DNA from: Deltaproteobacteria bacterium | GTDB taxonomy: Bacteria; Myxococcota_A; Polyangia; Polyangiales; JADJMO01 | DNA length: 64,000 nucleotides | Direction of reading: 5' to 3' | Assembly: GCA_025363655.1 (NCBI GenBank) | Contig: JANYDK010000038.1 | Location: forward strand, 31,219 to 95,218 | Part shown: in pieces, positions 8,352 to 18,695 of the stretch | Layout of the letters: each line of letters begins with the position of its first letter | Position numbering within the stretch: position 1 is the stretch's first letter | The notes under the pieces: generated by a model | Told to the model about the DNA's origin: nothing | The model's database searches: none | The model's input: only the letters and a program-made list of their open reading frames with translations | Made by a program: the position numbers and the translations under genes

Positions 8352-11300
8352 ATGCACGCCGACGACGAGACCTCGCGACCTTCACCCGTGGCCCTGCGGC
8401 CTTCGGGACCACCGTCGATGACCCGCAAGGTCGAGCCGATCGGACGACGCCCCGAGCGCCACGACGGCGAGGCCGATCCGCCTGCCATCGCCGCCGCTCT
8501 TCGTGCGCGCATGCGACACGCGGCGTTGCGCGGTGACATCGAAGGCGAAGCCACGGCAGCTGCACGGCTCGCTAGGCACCTCCTCTCGATCGATGCCCGC
8601 GTCGAAGAAGCGGTCATCGTCGGTCGTCGTGCGCTCTCGCTCCGCACCGGAGGTCCCGAGGGGGCGCGCGTCGGGGTCGAGGACGACGAGCTGCGCCGCA
8701 ACCTCGCTGCGCTCCTCGAGGCGCTCGGAGAACCGGGGCTCGCCGCCTCGATGCTGCGCCCGGTGGTCGACGCCACTTGCGCCTCCGCCTCGCGATCGAC
8801 CGACGCTACCGACGACGCCATCTACGGGCTCCTCGCGCTCGGCGATCTGCTCTTGCGCAGCGGCGATCTCGAGGGCGCGATCGAATCGTTCCGCTACGTC
8901 ACGGTGGTCGCGCCCGATCGGCCCGAGGGGCAGGAGCGCGTGGCGATCGCACGAGGTGTCGCGCCGAGCGCGGTGCCCGCCGACGTCGCCGCGCGTGCGT
9001 TCATCGGCGCCGCGAAAAAGCACCAAATCGCCGGCCACGACGCGCGCGCGCTCGAAGACCTCGGACGCGCCTTCGAGTGCGATTCGACCAACGCCCTCGC
9101 GGCTTCGGTCTTCGCCGACGCGATCGAAGAGCTCGGGCGCACCGACGCCGCCGACGCCGTCCGCGCCGAGCACGGACATGCCCTCGCGGCGCGCGGAAGG
9201 CTCGAGGACGCTGCGAAGATCTGCGCCGGGCGACGCGAGAAGGCCGCGCTTCGCAATGACGTCGCGACGACGCTCGCCGCCACACTCGACGAGCTCGTCG
9301 ATCTGGTGACGTACACCACCCCTGGATCCGTCGAGCGTGCGCGCGCGATGACGCGGGTCGACCTCGCGCTCGCCACCTTGGGCCAGAGCACCGCGATCGC
9401 CGCGCCGCTCCTGATCGCCCGACGACGGCTCCACGCGCTCCTCGCACAAGGCGACGAATCGGTGCGGGCCCACCGCGAGCTCGTCGAGCATTTGCCAGTC
9501 GAGGCGCGCCTCGATGCATGGGTCGAGGTCGCCGCGTCCTCCATCGTCGACGATCAGGCCTTCTCGGCGCTCCGTGAGCACGCGCGCACCACGCGCGATC
9601 CAGAGCCGATCGTCGACGCGCTCGTGCGGGTCCTCCGTCGCGGGACCGAGGGCGTCGATCCGGCCGTGTATGCCGCGCGCGCTGCCGAGCTCGCACTCTG
9701 GGCCGAAGAACGCCTCGACGATCCCGTGCTCGCGACCTGGGCGTGGCGAAGGGTCATCTCGGTCACGCCGTCCGACGCTCGGGCCAGCGCCGAAATCGCT
9801 CGCCTCACGCCTCGGGTCGAAGCCGCCGATGGGCTCCTCGATGCGGCGCGGGCGGGCGCCCATCATGCCGACATCGGCCCGCGCAACGACGCGCGGAGGC
9901 AGCTCGTGCGTCACCTCGCCGGGCGTCCCGATGAAGGGTCCGCGCTCATCGACGCACTCGCGGCGCTCCTCGCCGAGCAGCCGAGCGATCGCACGACGGT
10001 GGTGGTGCTCGAGCGCATCCTCGGGAGGCTCGAGAACGACGACGCCGCGCGGGCGTTGCGGCTTCGCGAAGAGTGCACCGCCGAGACCAACGCGCGTTCG
10101 CGGGCCAGGCGGGCGCGGGTCGAGCTCGCGCTCCGTCGAGGCGACGTCGAAGGCGCCCGCAGCCTGGCGAACGAAGCCGAATTCCGCGTCGCCTTGGCCC
10201 CGATGCGCATCGCGCTCGCGGAGCATGGCGAAGGCGGCGGCGAGCTCGGTCAGGGGCTCGCCGATTTCACCTACCAGACGGAGGCCGGGCGCGAGATCTC
10301 CGCGCGCGAACGCGCAGTCACCTTGGCTGCGGCCGCACGCGCGGGACGATTGGCGCAGAAGCTCGGACAGGCGCGCGCCCACGCCGAGCACGGAATGCGC
10401 GTCGATCCGCGCGATTTGCGAGCGGCCTACGAGCTCGCCGAGCTTGCCGCTTCGGCGCGCGACGCCCTCCCCTCTGCGCTCGCCGGCGCCTCGCTCGAAC
10501 GCGCGCTCGGCGGCATCGGACCGCGGGCGCGTTGGGCGCTTTCGCTCGCCGCGCTCACTGACATCGCCGGCGAACGCGCGCTCTCGGCGGCCTGGACGAG
10601 GCGCGCATGGTCGCTGCGCCCAGGCGACCTCGAAATTGCCCGTCAATGGATCGACCGGGCGGTCGCGCTCGGGGATGCCGATTTGGTCGCCGAGGTCGTC
10701 CGAGCGACGACGGCGGCGGTGGTCTCTCTCGGCGCGCTCGCGAGCGAGCTCGGGGCGGCGGTGCGTGCGCTCTTCGCGACCAACGGGGCGCGCGGCGAAG
10801 AGATCGTCCGTGAGCTCCTCGCCCTCGGCGCCGCCCGCCTCGCGCCCATCAGGCTCGCGGCGCTCGACGTCGCGCGCGATCGTCCGGCGCTGGAAATCGC
10901 GGTCCTCGAGCGTTGGCTCGCCTCCGGCGCGAAGGCCACCGAACGCGCCGAATCGCTGCTCCAAATCGCGGTCCGTGCTCGTGATGCATCCGATCCCGAA
11001 CGGGGCGTCGACGCCATCGCTCGCCTTCTCGAAGAACCCGAGTGCACGCGCGCCCAACGCGAGGCCGCGGGTGGAATCTTGGCGGCCTTCAGCACCGCCA
11101 AGCTGACGCCCGACGGCGAGCTGTCGCTGCGCCGCGGGCTCGCCGCGGTGCGCGCGGAAGAAGCGGCGATGCTGCTGTCCGATCGCGCGCAGCTCCGTCT
11201 CCGCCCCGACGAAGAAGCGCGCCTTCGCGAGGTCGCCGACGCGCATCGGCTCCTCGGCCGCGATCAGTGGGATCTCGCGGGCGATCGTGAAGCGGCTCTG

Positions 11301-14300
11301 CGAGCCTGGCTCCGCGGTGCGCTGCTCCTCGGCAGCGAAGGCCTCGACCGGCTCGAGGCCGACATCGGCGCGTTCGGCGGCGACGCAGCGGTGCGCGACG
11401 CGCTCCTCGAGCTCGCGCGCAAAGCCGACGCCATCGAGCAACACGCTTGGCCGCCTGGCGCGCTCGGACCTCCGCTCGTCGCTGCGCTGCAGGCTCGCGC
11501 TTGGGAGCGCGCCATCGATCGTCCGCCGACCGACATCGAGCCTTGGAGCCTGGCGCGCGAGGCGCTGGCGCGTTCGGTCGACCCCGCGGCGCTGCTTCCC
11601 GCCGTCGAACGCTTGGCGGCGCGGACCCCCGGAACCGAAGCGCAGCTCATCGAGCTCTACGAAATGGCGGCCGGACGCGCCGTCGGAAAGTACGGCGAGC
11701 GCGGCGTGCGGTATCGCGCGGCACGCGTCCTCGATCGCATCGGTCGTCCCGAGGCGGCGCTGCAACAGGCTGCGCGAGCGTTCTCCGCGGTGCCGAGCGA
11801 GGGCGCGATTCTCATGCTCCTCGAGCGTCTCGGCCGCACGACGCAGCGGCCCGACGTCGTCATCACGACGCTCGTCGAAGCCGCCGACGGCGCCGAATCC
11901 GAGCGACGTGCGACCTGGCTCGATCGCGCCGCGCAGGTCGCCAAAGACGGCGTCGCCGATCCGGCCGAGCGCTTCGACCTCATGCTCCGCCTCTTCCTCA
12001 CGGCGCCGAGCGCGCGCACGTGTGGCTCGGCCGTCGAGACCCTGCGAGCAGCGGCAATCGTCGATCCGGCGGTGGCCGAGAGCATGCTCGCGCGCCTTCG
12101 TCGTGCGCACCAGAAGGTCGACGGCAAGCTGGGCTACGCCGATCGCCTGCCGGTTCTCGGGCTCATCGCGTCGCTGGTGGCCGAATACGAGTCGGTGACG
12201 TCTTCGCTCGACCTGATCGCGCAAGGCGCCGCGAGCACGCCGAGGCAAGATCTCGATCCGCTGCGGGACATCGCCGAAGCCGTGGCGCAGCGCGATCCCG
12301 AGGCGGCACGGGCTTGGCTCGAACGCACCGCCCAGGTCAAGCCGGCACCAGGTGGACCGGTGCGTGCGCACGTCGCGTTCGGCGCGGGCGATCCCGACAC
12401 CGCCATCCGCGAGCTCACGCTCCACGCGCCCGAGACCGACGAGTTCGATTTCACCGAGCCGAGCGAAGGACCGACGCGCGAGCTGCGGCTCCTCGAGAAG
12501 TGGGCACGGCACGCGCGCGACAAGCGCTCGGTCGCCGAGGCGTGGGCCAAGCTCGACGGCGGCAAAGGGTCTGGGCTCGAGTCCGCACGCGCGCTCGACG
12601 AATCGGGACAAACCGACGCCGCTGCGCAGGCCATCGTCGAAGCCTGGAAGAACCGGGCCCGCCTCGCACCGCCGCACCTCGCCGATCTGCTCGTGATGGC
12701 GCGCGAGATCCTCCCGCACGCGGGTGCCTACCGGGAGCTCGTCGAAATCCTCGTCGACGACCTCGAGAAGCACCCGCCGCAAGATCGCGCTGACGGTGTC
12801 GCGCGTTGGCGTGAAATCGCCGAGCTGCGCACCGACAAGCTCGCCGATCGCGTGGGCACGCTCGACGCGCTCGTCGAGGCCGGTCGCATCGCCTCCAACG
12901 ACGAAGATCTGTGGAGCGAGATCACCGAGCTCGCGGAATCGCTCGGCGTCCACGATCGCCTCGCGGCGGCGCTCGCCCATCGACTGCAAAGGGCGCGACC
13001 CGACAAGCGCGTCATCCTGCTTCGACGGCTCGCGCGCACGCTCGAGCACGATCTGGCGCGACTGCCGGAAGCCTCCGAGCGGTGGGCAGAGCTGACGCGT
13101 CTTTTGCCGCTCGACGCCGAGGCTGCCGACGCGCTCGAACGCATCGCCGAGCACCGCGCCGATCGAACGCAGCTCGTCGAGCTCCTGCGAGCGCGCGCCG
13201 GTCGTCTTCCGCCGGGGCACGCCGATCGAACGCGCGCGCTTCGTCGGCTCGCGCGGGAGCTCGAAGGGACGCCGAGTCGACGCGGCGAGGTGCTGAGCGC
13301 CATCCGCGAAGTGCACCAGCAGCGCCCGACCGACGCCGAGGTGACGCTCGAGCTCGCCCGTCTCGCGCGTGCTGCCGGCGACGTCGGAACGGCCGCCGAA
13401 GCGCTGATGCGCAGCTTCCGCGCGATCACCGGCGACGCCTCCAACCAGAAGGTTCGCGTCTCGCTCGCCATCGAGGGTGCGCGCGCGCTCCTCGAGCTGC
13501 ACGACTACGAGACAGCCGGGCGACTCCTCGCGGAGGCGAGCGCCGAGGCCGATCTCGCGAAGGACGTGCGAGGGCTCGAGCTGCTCCAGTTGATGCTCGA
13601 GGTCGCGATCGCGCGAGGTGATGCGCGCGACGAGGCGATGACCCGCATCCGCATCGCCGAGCTCGACGCGGATGCGCCGTCGGCCAAGCGCGCGTCCAAC
13701 TGCATGTCGGCGGCGCGGGCGCTCCTCGCCATGGGCGATCACCCGCGAGCGCGCGAGCTCGCGTGGGCCGCCGCGCGTTCGGCTACTGGTGACCCCGCCG
13801 CTGCGGCCCTGCTCGCGGAGCTCGAGTTCGGCGCCGGCGCGGGGCGACCCCTCGGGAAAATCCTCGCGGCCGACGGGGAGCTGCTGGCGATCTTGGCGAA
13901 GATTGCCCACACCGCGACAGCGCCGGCCGATCAGCTGGCGATCATCGCCTTCGCGCGCGCCGAGCTCCTCGATGCGACCCAGAGCGTCGGCGCCGGATAC
14001 CGCGATCTCCACGGCTGGCCCGACGAGGTGCGCGCGCAGCCGCTCGTGCAGCTGGCCTTTGCCGAGCGGCTCGCCGCCGAGTGGAGCTTCGCGCAGGCGA
14101 CGGGAGCCTACGAGCGCGCGTTCGCTGGCGACCTTCGGGGTTTTCGAGCGACGGGCCCGGCGGCGTTGCGGGCCGCCGATGCCGCGGCGCGGTCCAACGA
14201 TCCGAACCGTGCGCGCGCCTTCCTCGACTTGGCCGCGCGTGATCCGGCGTGTCGGGTCGATGCGCGCAAGCGTGCGGTGGAGTTGGCGCGCGCCCTCGGG

Positions 14301-16310
14301 GACACCGAAGGTGCCATCCGCGCGCTCCAACGTCTCGCGGCCGAAGCGACCGGTGTTCCGCGGGCGATGGCCCTCGCCGAGCAAGCGCGGATGCTGAAGA
14401 CGACCGACGCCGAGGGGGCCCTCGAGACCATGCGCCTGGCGGTCGAAGCGTCGCTTCCCGGAAGTGAGCTGCGTCGCGAGCTCGAGGCCGAGATGGCCGC
14501 CATCGACGAGATTCGTTCGCGCCACTCGCTGCCCCCTTCCCCGCCGCCGGCGCTCCGCGATAGCGCGACTTCGGCGAGGTTCGTCGGCGAGCACGCGCAG
14601 CACGCGATGCTCCGTCAGCTGACCGACATCCCCGAACGCCACCTCGAGAGCAGTCGGCCATCGCAGCCGGAGACGCCGCCGGTGCCGGTCGGTCCGCCCT
14701 CGCCGGCGACGGGGACCGATCCCGCGGCGGCGAACGCGCTCGGCGTACCGCCGTCGGGATACATGGCGCCGAACTCCTCGTCGGAGCCGCCGCCGGAGGC
14801 GATGCGCGTCCCGAACGCGGCCCCGCAGTTGTCTCCGTCGGAGCAGCCGCCGTCGGCGCCAGATCCCGTCGCCGAGACGCAGCGCGCGACCGATTCGAAG
14901 CTGCTGGCCGTGGCAGCGGCGGCCGAAGAAGCGAAACAAGCCACCGAAGCCGCGCGCGCGGACGAAGCGGCGCAAGGGGACGAGCTCACCGATCAACCGC
15001 GGCTCACCGTCGTCGGTGAAGCGCCGGCTGCGCGCGCCGTCCCTGCGTTGCCGCGACCGGCGCAGTCGAGCGCGCCGCTCGATCTGGCAGCCCTCGACAA
15101 ACTCGCCCTCGACACCTCCGCGCCCGTCGTCGAGCGCATCCGCGCGCTGAAGACGCTCGGTGAGGCGGCCCACGAGGGTGCGCGTCTCGAAGATGCGGTA
15201 CGGCACTTCATCTCCGCGCTCGAGCTCGGTGACATCAGCGCCGGCGATGGCGCCGCCGAGCTGCTCGGTCTTCTGCCTGGGCGCTCGGGCGACCTGCTGC
15301 TCGTGCGTCGTCGCCAAGCGTTCCTCGCGCCGGGCGATCCCTCGCTCCTCGATGCGCTCCACGAAGCCATCCGGACCACCCGCGATCACGTCTTTGCCCG
15401 CGCGGTCGATCACGTGCGACGCGCCTTCGATCCGATCGCCGGTCCGGTGCCCCCTCCGCCGCTCGATCAGCAGCTCGATCGCCCCGATCTGGTCGTTCCA
15501 CTCCTCGAGCGCCGCGCCAACGCCGTCGCCGCCGAAGCCCTGCGCATCGCTTGGGAGCACGCGAGCGCGCTCTTCCGTCGCGACATCGGGAGCTATGGCA
15601 TCGGCGGCATGGACAGGCCGCCGGGCAGCTCGGGTGTCGGTCGGGTCATCGCCTCGGCCAATCGCCTCCTCGGCGCGCGCGCACCGGTCTTCGTCCGCCA
15701 TCGCTCCGGGCGCGACGTCGAGGCCGTGCTCCTGGTGCCGCCGACGGTCGTCCTCGGCGGAGACTGTCGCGAGGACACCGCGCAGACGCGCTACCTGGCG
15801 GGCGTCGGCTTCGTCGCCGCGCACCCCTCGCACGCGCTGCTCCTGGCGCAGCCCATGACCGCGGCGAGGGCCACCTGGCAAGCGCTCCTCTCGGCGTTCG
15901 GTCCGCCCGAGCATGGTCGCGGCGTCGCGCCCGAGGTCGGTCGACTGGCCGCCTCGCTCTGGCAGGCGATTCCTCGAGGCCCGCAGCGTCGGCTCGGCGA
16001 GCTCTTGGCCAATCCTCCGTCGTTCGAGGCGGCGGTCGAAGGCGCGCGTCAGGTCGCCCGTCGTACCGGGCTTTATCTCTCGGGTGATCTCGACGCCGCC
16101 GTCCGCACCATTCTCGCCGAGACGGGTGAAGAGGCGATGATCCGCGGTCGCGGGCCGGCCGAGTTGGCGGCAATCTGCCAGCGCCACCCTCCCATCGCCG
16201 ATCTCGTGCGGCTCGCGACCAGCCCCGAGTTCGCGGAAGCGCGCTGGCGCAGCAACGCGGCGCCCGGGCAGAGACGAACGCCGTCGGGTAACCTAAACTC
16301 ACCGCGTTGA
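8352..16310 (+). CDS. Giant TPR-repeat protein (2652 aa)
   Basis: A 2652-residue, Ala/Arg/Glu-rich, almost entirely helical-repeat protein. TPR-like pairs (for example ALGDLLLRSGDLEGAIESFRYV near residue 160) run through residues 20-2050. A Pro/Ser-rich, probably disordered segment follows at about 2056-2244. A distinct C-terminal domain covers about 2245-2650 (HRSGRDVEAVLLVPPTVVLGG, then GVGFVAAHPSHALLLAQPM), which I do not recognise. There is no signal peptide or membrane helix, so it is probably a cytoplasmic scaffold. It is not a known non-ribosomal peptide synthetase or polyketide synthase. It follows sppA by 111 bases and overlaps or abuts the next lipoprotein gene. The ATG at 8352 has a weak ribosome site; Met23 at 8418 is an alternative. 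Confidence 0.85.
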   Translation: MHADDETSRPSPVALRPSGPPSMTRKVEPIGRRPERHDGEADPPAIAAALRARMRHAALRGDIEGEATAAARLARHLLSIDARVEEAVIVGRRALSLRTGGPEGARVGVEDDELRRNLAALLEALGEPGLAASMLRPVVDATCASASRSTDATDDAIYGLLALGDLLLRSGDLEGAIESFRYVTVVAPDRPEGQERVAIARGVAPSAVPADVAARAFIGAAKKHQIAGHDARALEDLGRAFECDSTNALAASVFADAIEELGRTDAADAVRAEHGHALAARGRLEDAAKICAGRREKAALRNDVATTLAATLDELVDLVTYTTPGSVERARAMTRVDLALATLGQSTAIAAPLLIARRRLHALLAQGDESVRAHRELVEHLPVEARLDAWVEVAASSIVDDQAFSALREHARTTRDPEPIVDALVRVLRRGTEGVDPAVYAARAAELALWAEERLDDPVLATWAWRRVISVTPSDARASAEIARLTPRVEAADGLLDAARAGAHHADIGPRNDARRQLVRHLAGRPDEGSALIDALAALLAEQPSDRTTVVVLERILGRLENDDAARALRLREECTAETNARSRARRARVELALRRGDVEGARSLANEAEFRVALAPMRIALAEHGEGGGELGQGLADFTYQTEAGREISARERAVTLAAAARAGRLAQKLGQARAHAEHGMRVDPRDLRAAYELAELAASARDALPSALAGASLERALGGIGPRARWALSLAALTDIAGERALSAAWTRRAWSLRPGDLEIARQWIDRAVALGDADLVAEVVRATTAAVVSLGALASELGAAVRALFATNGARGEEIVRELLALGAARLAPIRLAALDVARDRPALEIAVLERWLASGAKATERAESLLQIAVRARDASDPERGVDAIARLLEEPECTRAQREAAGGILAAFSTAKLTPDGELSLRRGLAAVRAEEAAMLLSDRAQLRLRPDEEARLREVADAHRLLGRDQWDLAGDREAALRAWLRGALLLGSEGLDRLEADIGAFGGDAAVRDALLELARKADAIEQHAWPPGALGPPLVAALQARAWERAIDRPPTDIEPWSLAREALARSVDPAALLPAVERLAARTPGTEAQLIELYEMAAGRAVGKYGERGVRYRAARVLDRIGRPEAALQQAARAFSAVPSEGAILMLLERLGRTTQRPDVVITTLVEAADGAESERRATWLDRAAQVAKDGVADPAERFDLMLRLFLTAPSARTCGSAVETLRAAAIVDPAVAESMLARLRRAHQKVDGKLGYADRLPVLGLIASLVAEYESVTSSLDLIAQGAASTPRQDLDPLRDIAEAVAQRDPEAARAWLERTAQVKPAPGGPVRAHVAFGAGDPDTAIRELTLHAPETDEFDFTEPSEGPTRELRLLEKWARHARDKRSVAEAWAKLDGGKGSGLESARALDESGQTDAAAQAIVEAWKNRARLAPPHLADLLVMAREILPHAGAYRELVEILVDDLEKHPPQDRADGVARWREIAELRTDKLADRVGTLDALVEAGRIASNDEDLWSEITELAESLGVHDRLAAALAHRLQRARPDKRVILLRRLARTLEHDLARLPEASERWAELTRLLPLDAEAADALERIAEHRADRTQLVELLRARAGRLPPGHADRTRALRRLARELEGTPSRRGEVLSAIREVHQQRPTDAEVTLELARLARAAGDVGTAAEALMRSFRAITGDASNQKVRVSLAIEGARALLELHDYETAGRLLAEASAEADLAKDVRGLELLQLMLEVAIARGDARDEAMTRIRIAELDADAPSAKRASNCMSAARALLAMGDHPRARELAWAAARSATGDPAAAALLAELEFGAGAGRPLGKILAADGELLAILAKIAHTATAPADQLAIIAFARAELLDATQSVGAGYRDLHGWPDEVRAQPLVQLAFAERLAAEWSFAQATGAYERAFAGDLRGFRATGPAALRAADAAARSNDPNRARAFLDLAARDPACRVDARKRAVELARALGDTEGAIRALQRLAAEATGVPRAMALAEQARMLKTTDAEGALETMRLAVEASLPGSELRRELEAEMAAIDEIRSRHSLPPSPPPALRDSATSARFVGEHAQHAMLRQLTDIPERHLESSRPSQPETPPVPVGPPSPATGTDPAAANALGVPPSGYMAPNSSSEPPPEAMRVPNAAPQLSPSEQPPSAPDPVAETQRATDSKLLAVAAAAEEAKQATEAARADEAAQGDELTDQPRLTVVGEAPAARAVPALPRPAQSSAPLDLAALDKLALDTSAPVVERIRALKTLGEAAHEGARLEDAVRHFISALELGDISAGDGAAELLGLLPGRSGDLLLVRRRQAFLAPGDPSLLDALHEAIRTTRDHVFARAVDHVRRAFDPIAGPVPPPPLDQQLDRPDLVVPLLERRANAVAAEALRIAWEHASALFRRDIGSYGIGGMDRPPGSSGVGRVIASANRLLGARAPVFVRHRSGRDVEAVLLVPPTVVLGGDCREDTAQTRYLAGVGFVAAHPSHALLLAQPMTAARATWQALLSAFGPPEHGRGVAPEVGRLAASLWQAIPRGPQRRLGELLANPPSFEAAVEGARQVARRTGLYLSGDLDAAVRTILAETGEEAMIRGRGPAELAAICQRHPPIADLVRLATSPEFAEARWRSNAAPGQRRTPSGNLNSPR

Positions 16311-16312
16311 CG

Positions 16313-16903
16313 ATGTCTCCGCACAGGCATGCGCCGTCTCCATCGCCTCCCGTTCGTGACGCTGGCGCGCCGAACCGCGCCTTTCGCCTGCTCTGCGCGG
16401 TCTTGGGCTTCACCTCTCCGGCTACGCTCCTCACTCCGATCTTGCCGATGCTCCCGGCGTGCGTCGTCACCAGCGAGCCGACCTACCAGCCGCCCGAGGA
16501 CTGTCCGCCGTACTTCCAACTGAGTGCGTCCTCGTCGATCACGAAGGTGAACACGCTCGTCCTCAAGGACAGCACGGTGGCATTCAAAGACGAGGTCGTC
16601 CTCGGCTCGTGCGCGACCGACAAGACCTTCGGCGTCCGGCCGTTCATCAACGGAGAGGGAGGTCAGGTCATCAACATCCCCCCGGACAACGGCAGCGACA
16701 CGCGGACGGTGTCCATCAATCTCTCGTTCAGCACGCCCGGGTGCTACAACATCGAGCTGATCGCCAGCTCCGACTACAGCCTCATCGCCCCTCCCAGCAT
16801 CCCCAACCTGCCGCGTCAGGTCGCGTACGTGCGCTTCCTCGTCGAGGTGCAAGACACCTCCGGAACCGGCCACACCCTGGCCGACTGTCAGACCCAACGA
16901 TGA
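16313..16903 (+). CDS. Predicted lipoprotein, unknown function
   Basis: A 196-residue protein with a hydrophobic stretch ending LPMLPAC (Cys50) that fits a lipobox, though the N-terminal region before it is unusually long and Pro/Arg/His-rich. The mature part contains a beta-strand-rich segment with no family I recognise. The ATG at 16313 is used; a TTG at 16307 overlaps the stop codon of the giant TPR gene and would add two residues. A start further in would give a more normal signal length. The stop overlaps the start of the next lipoprotein gene (ATGA), so the two are translationally coupled. Confidence 0.72.
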   Translation: MSPHRHAPSPSPPVRDAGAPNRAFRLLCAVLGFTSPATLLTPILPMLPACVVTSEPTYQPPEDCPPYFQLSASSSITKVNTLVLKDSTVAFKDEVVLGSCATDKTFGVRPFINGEGGQVINIPPDNGSDTRTVSINLSFSTPGCYNIELIASSDYSLIAPPSIPNLPRQVAYVRFLVEVQDTSGTGHTLADCQTQR

Positions 16904-18678
16904 GGGCCGCAGTCACCCTCGCTCTGCTCTCCGTCGGCGTCGCCGTCGCATCGTGCACCGTGCCGGCGAAGCAAGGTGCCGTTTGGGGAGGGCCGCGCAA
17001 CGACTGTTCGAACTGCGCGGGTGACGCGCGCACGTGCATCAACGGCGCGTGCCGCATCAACGCCGTCAGTTATCCGCTCGTCCTAGAGGTGATCCCAGCG
17101 CCGACCGCCCTCTATGGCGCGGGCCTCACCTTCGCCATCCCCATCACTTCGAAGGATGGCGGCGATCGCCCGCCGGACACGCTTCACGCGGTACGCCTCA
17201 CGTTCTCGCTCGACGCGAGCACCGTGCTCGACCTCGCCAAGCCGATCCCGCTCGAGGTACGCCTCACCCAGCTTCAGGTGCCGGCCGGCAGCGTCGCGCA
17301 GACGTACTCCGCACGAGGATCGAGCAGGGACAGCGCCCCCGGCAAGGGTTCTCTGCACCTCGACGTCCCCGCCGGGCACTACGCCGTCTACGCGACGACC
17401 TTCGATACGGCGATCGTGTCCAGGCTCCCGCCGATCCTCCTCGACGATCTCGATCTCTCGAGCGGGCAAGCCGCGTTCGCCGTCGCGCCGACGGTGGTCG
17501 CCGACTTGAAATCACTCGATCTCACCATCCTCGACGAGACGGGCACCGCGCCTCTCGATCAGGCGGCCGACGGCTATGACGTCGCCATCTACGACCGGGG
17601 CACCGGGGATCGCGTCTCGACGATCGACAACACCTGCACCCACCCAGGCGGCGCTCACATCGTCCTCTCGCCGCACCCGACCAAGCACACCTACGTGGTT
17701 CGGTTCACTCCGCCGACCAAGCCTTGCGACTCGACGCCGGTGCCGCTCCGCCCTCGCTACGATTTCGACTTCGACGCGCTCAACGTCGGCGGTGGCCTCG
17801 CCTCCGTCGGCGTCCCGCGCGTCGCGACGCTGCGGGCGCTGCAAGGCAAGCCAGACGCCGCGCCGGTCGCGATCTCCATCTCCGGCACGCTGACCAGCCC
17901 GGCTTCTTCGAGCCAGCTGACGAGCACGCTCCTCTTTCGCAGTCGCAAGCTGACGGTGCCGGTGACCTGGAAGACCGGCACCGCCTTCTTCGAGGCGCGC
18001 ACCGACACCACCAGCAAGGGCGCTTACAGCGTCGCGCAGCTCATCTCCGGCACCTACGACGTGCAGATCGTGCCAGGAACGGCGCTCAATCCCTCGAACC
18101 AATACGCCGTCACCACCGTCGAGCGCCAGACGATCACGCTCGATCACCAGGTGCTCGATCTGGCGGTGCAGCAGCCGATGGAGGTGAGCGGCAGCGTCAT
18201 CTCGGAGGCGAACGAGCTCTTCACCATCGGGCTCGTCACGTTCAACGCCGGTGCGACGACGACGATGTCCGGCACCAGCCTCTTTGCGCTCGCGCCGATC
18301 GCGCGCAACGCCGACAGCGGTGAGTTCAAGCTCAAGCTCGATCCCGGGCCTTACCACATGGTGATGCGCGTGCCGTCGATCTCGGGGTACCCCTGGGTCG
18401 TGCGACCACGCATCGACGTCGGGACGAAGACGGCGACGTCGGGGCAAGTCCCGCTCGGTCCCGTCACCGTGCGACCGCCGGTCGTCTTCCATGGCGCCAT
18501 CGTCACGCCGGCCGGCGACGTGGTGGCCAACGCGGCCATCCGGGCGCGGGCCGGGATCACCGACGGCAGCACGATCATCGACACCGTCATCGTCGGCGAA
18601 ACCACCACCGGCGACGACGGCAGCTTCACGCTCCTCGTGCCCGCGGGCTTCGAGCCGCTCGGCACCGCGGCCAAGTGA
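16900..18678 (+). CDS. Predicted lipoprotein with carboxypeptidase-regulatory-like repeats
   Basis: A 592-residue lipoprotein with the lipobox VASC (Cys19), followed by a Cys-rich patch (CSNCAGDARTCINGAC) and several beta-sandwich segments. Sections such as GAYSVAQLISGTYDVQIVPG and the C-terminal VFHGAIVTPAGDVVANAAIRA resemble carboxypeptidase-regulatory-like/SdrD-B folds used as surface-protein modules. The ATG at 16900 overlaps the preceding stop by 4 bases. It is the last gene of the plus-strand run starting at 4000; only 17 bases separate its stop from the convergent TPR gene. Surface or periplasmic location is inferred; the ligand is unknown. Confidence 0.8.
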   Translation: MRAAVTLALLSVGVAVASCTVPAKQGAVWGGPRNDCSNCAGDARTCINGACRINAVSYPLVLEVIPAPTALYGAGLTFAIPITSKDGGDRPPDTLHAVRLTFSLDASTVLDLAKPIPLEVRLTQLQVPAGSVAQTYSARGSSRDSAPGKGSLHLDVPAGHYAVYATTFDTAIVSRLPPILLDDLDLSSGQAAFAVAPTVVADLKSLDLTILDETGTAPLDQAADGYDVAIYDRGTGDRVSTIDNTCTHPGGAHIVLSPHPTKHTYVVRFTPPTKPCDSTPVPLRPRYDFDFDALNVGGGLASVGVPRVATLRALQGKPDAAPVAISISGTLTSPASSSQLTSTLLFRSRKLTVPVTWKTGTAFFEARTDTTSKGAYSVAQLISGTYDVQIVPGTALNPSNQYAVTTVERQTITLDHQVLDLAVQQPMEVSGSVISEANELFTIGLVTFNAGATTTMSGTSLFALAPIARNADSGEFKLKLDPGPYHMVMRVPSISGYPWVVRPRIDVGTKTATSGQVPLGPVTVRPPVVFHGAIVTPAGDVVANAAIRARAGITDGSTIIDTVIVGETTTGDDGSFTLLVPAGFEPLGTAAK

Positions 18679-18695
18679 GTCGCGCGCTCACGTGA

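Noticed and set aside
8382..16187. A 2601-codon uninterrupted frame on the minus strand opposite the giant TPR gene
   Set aside because: Its frame is the complement of the TPR gene's codons; in GC-rich DNA this frame stays open by codon bias. The translation is Arg/Gly/Glu-rich without domains, whereas the plus strand shows clear TPRs.
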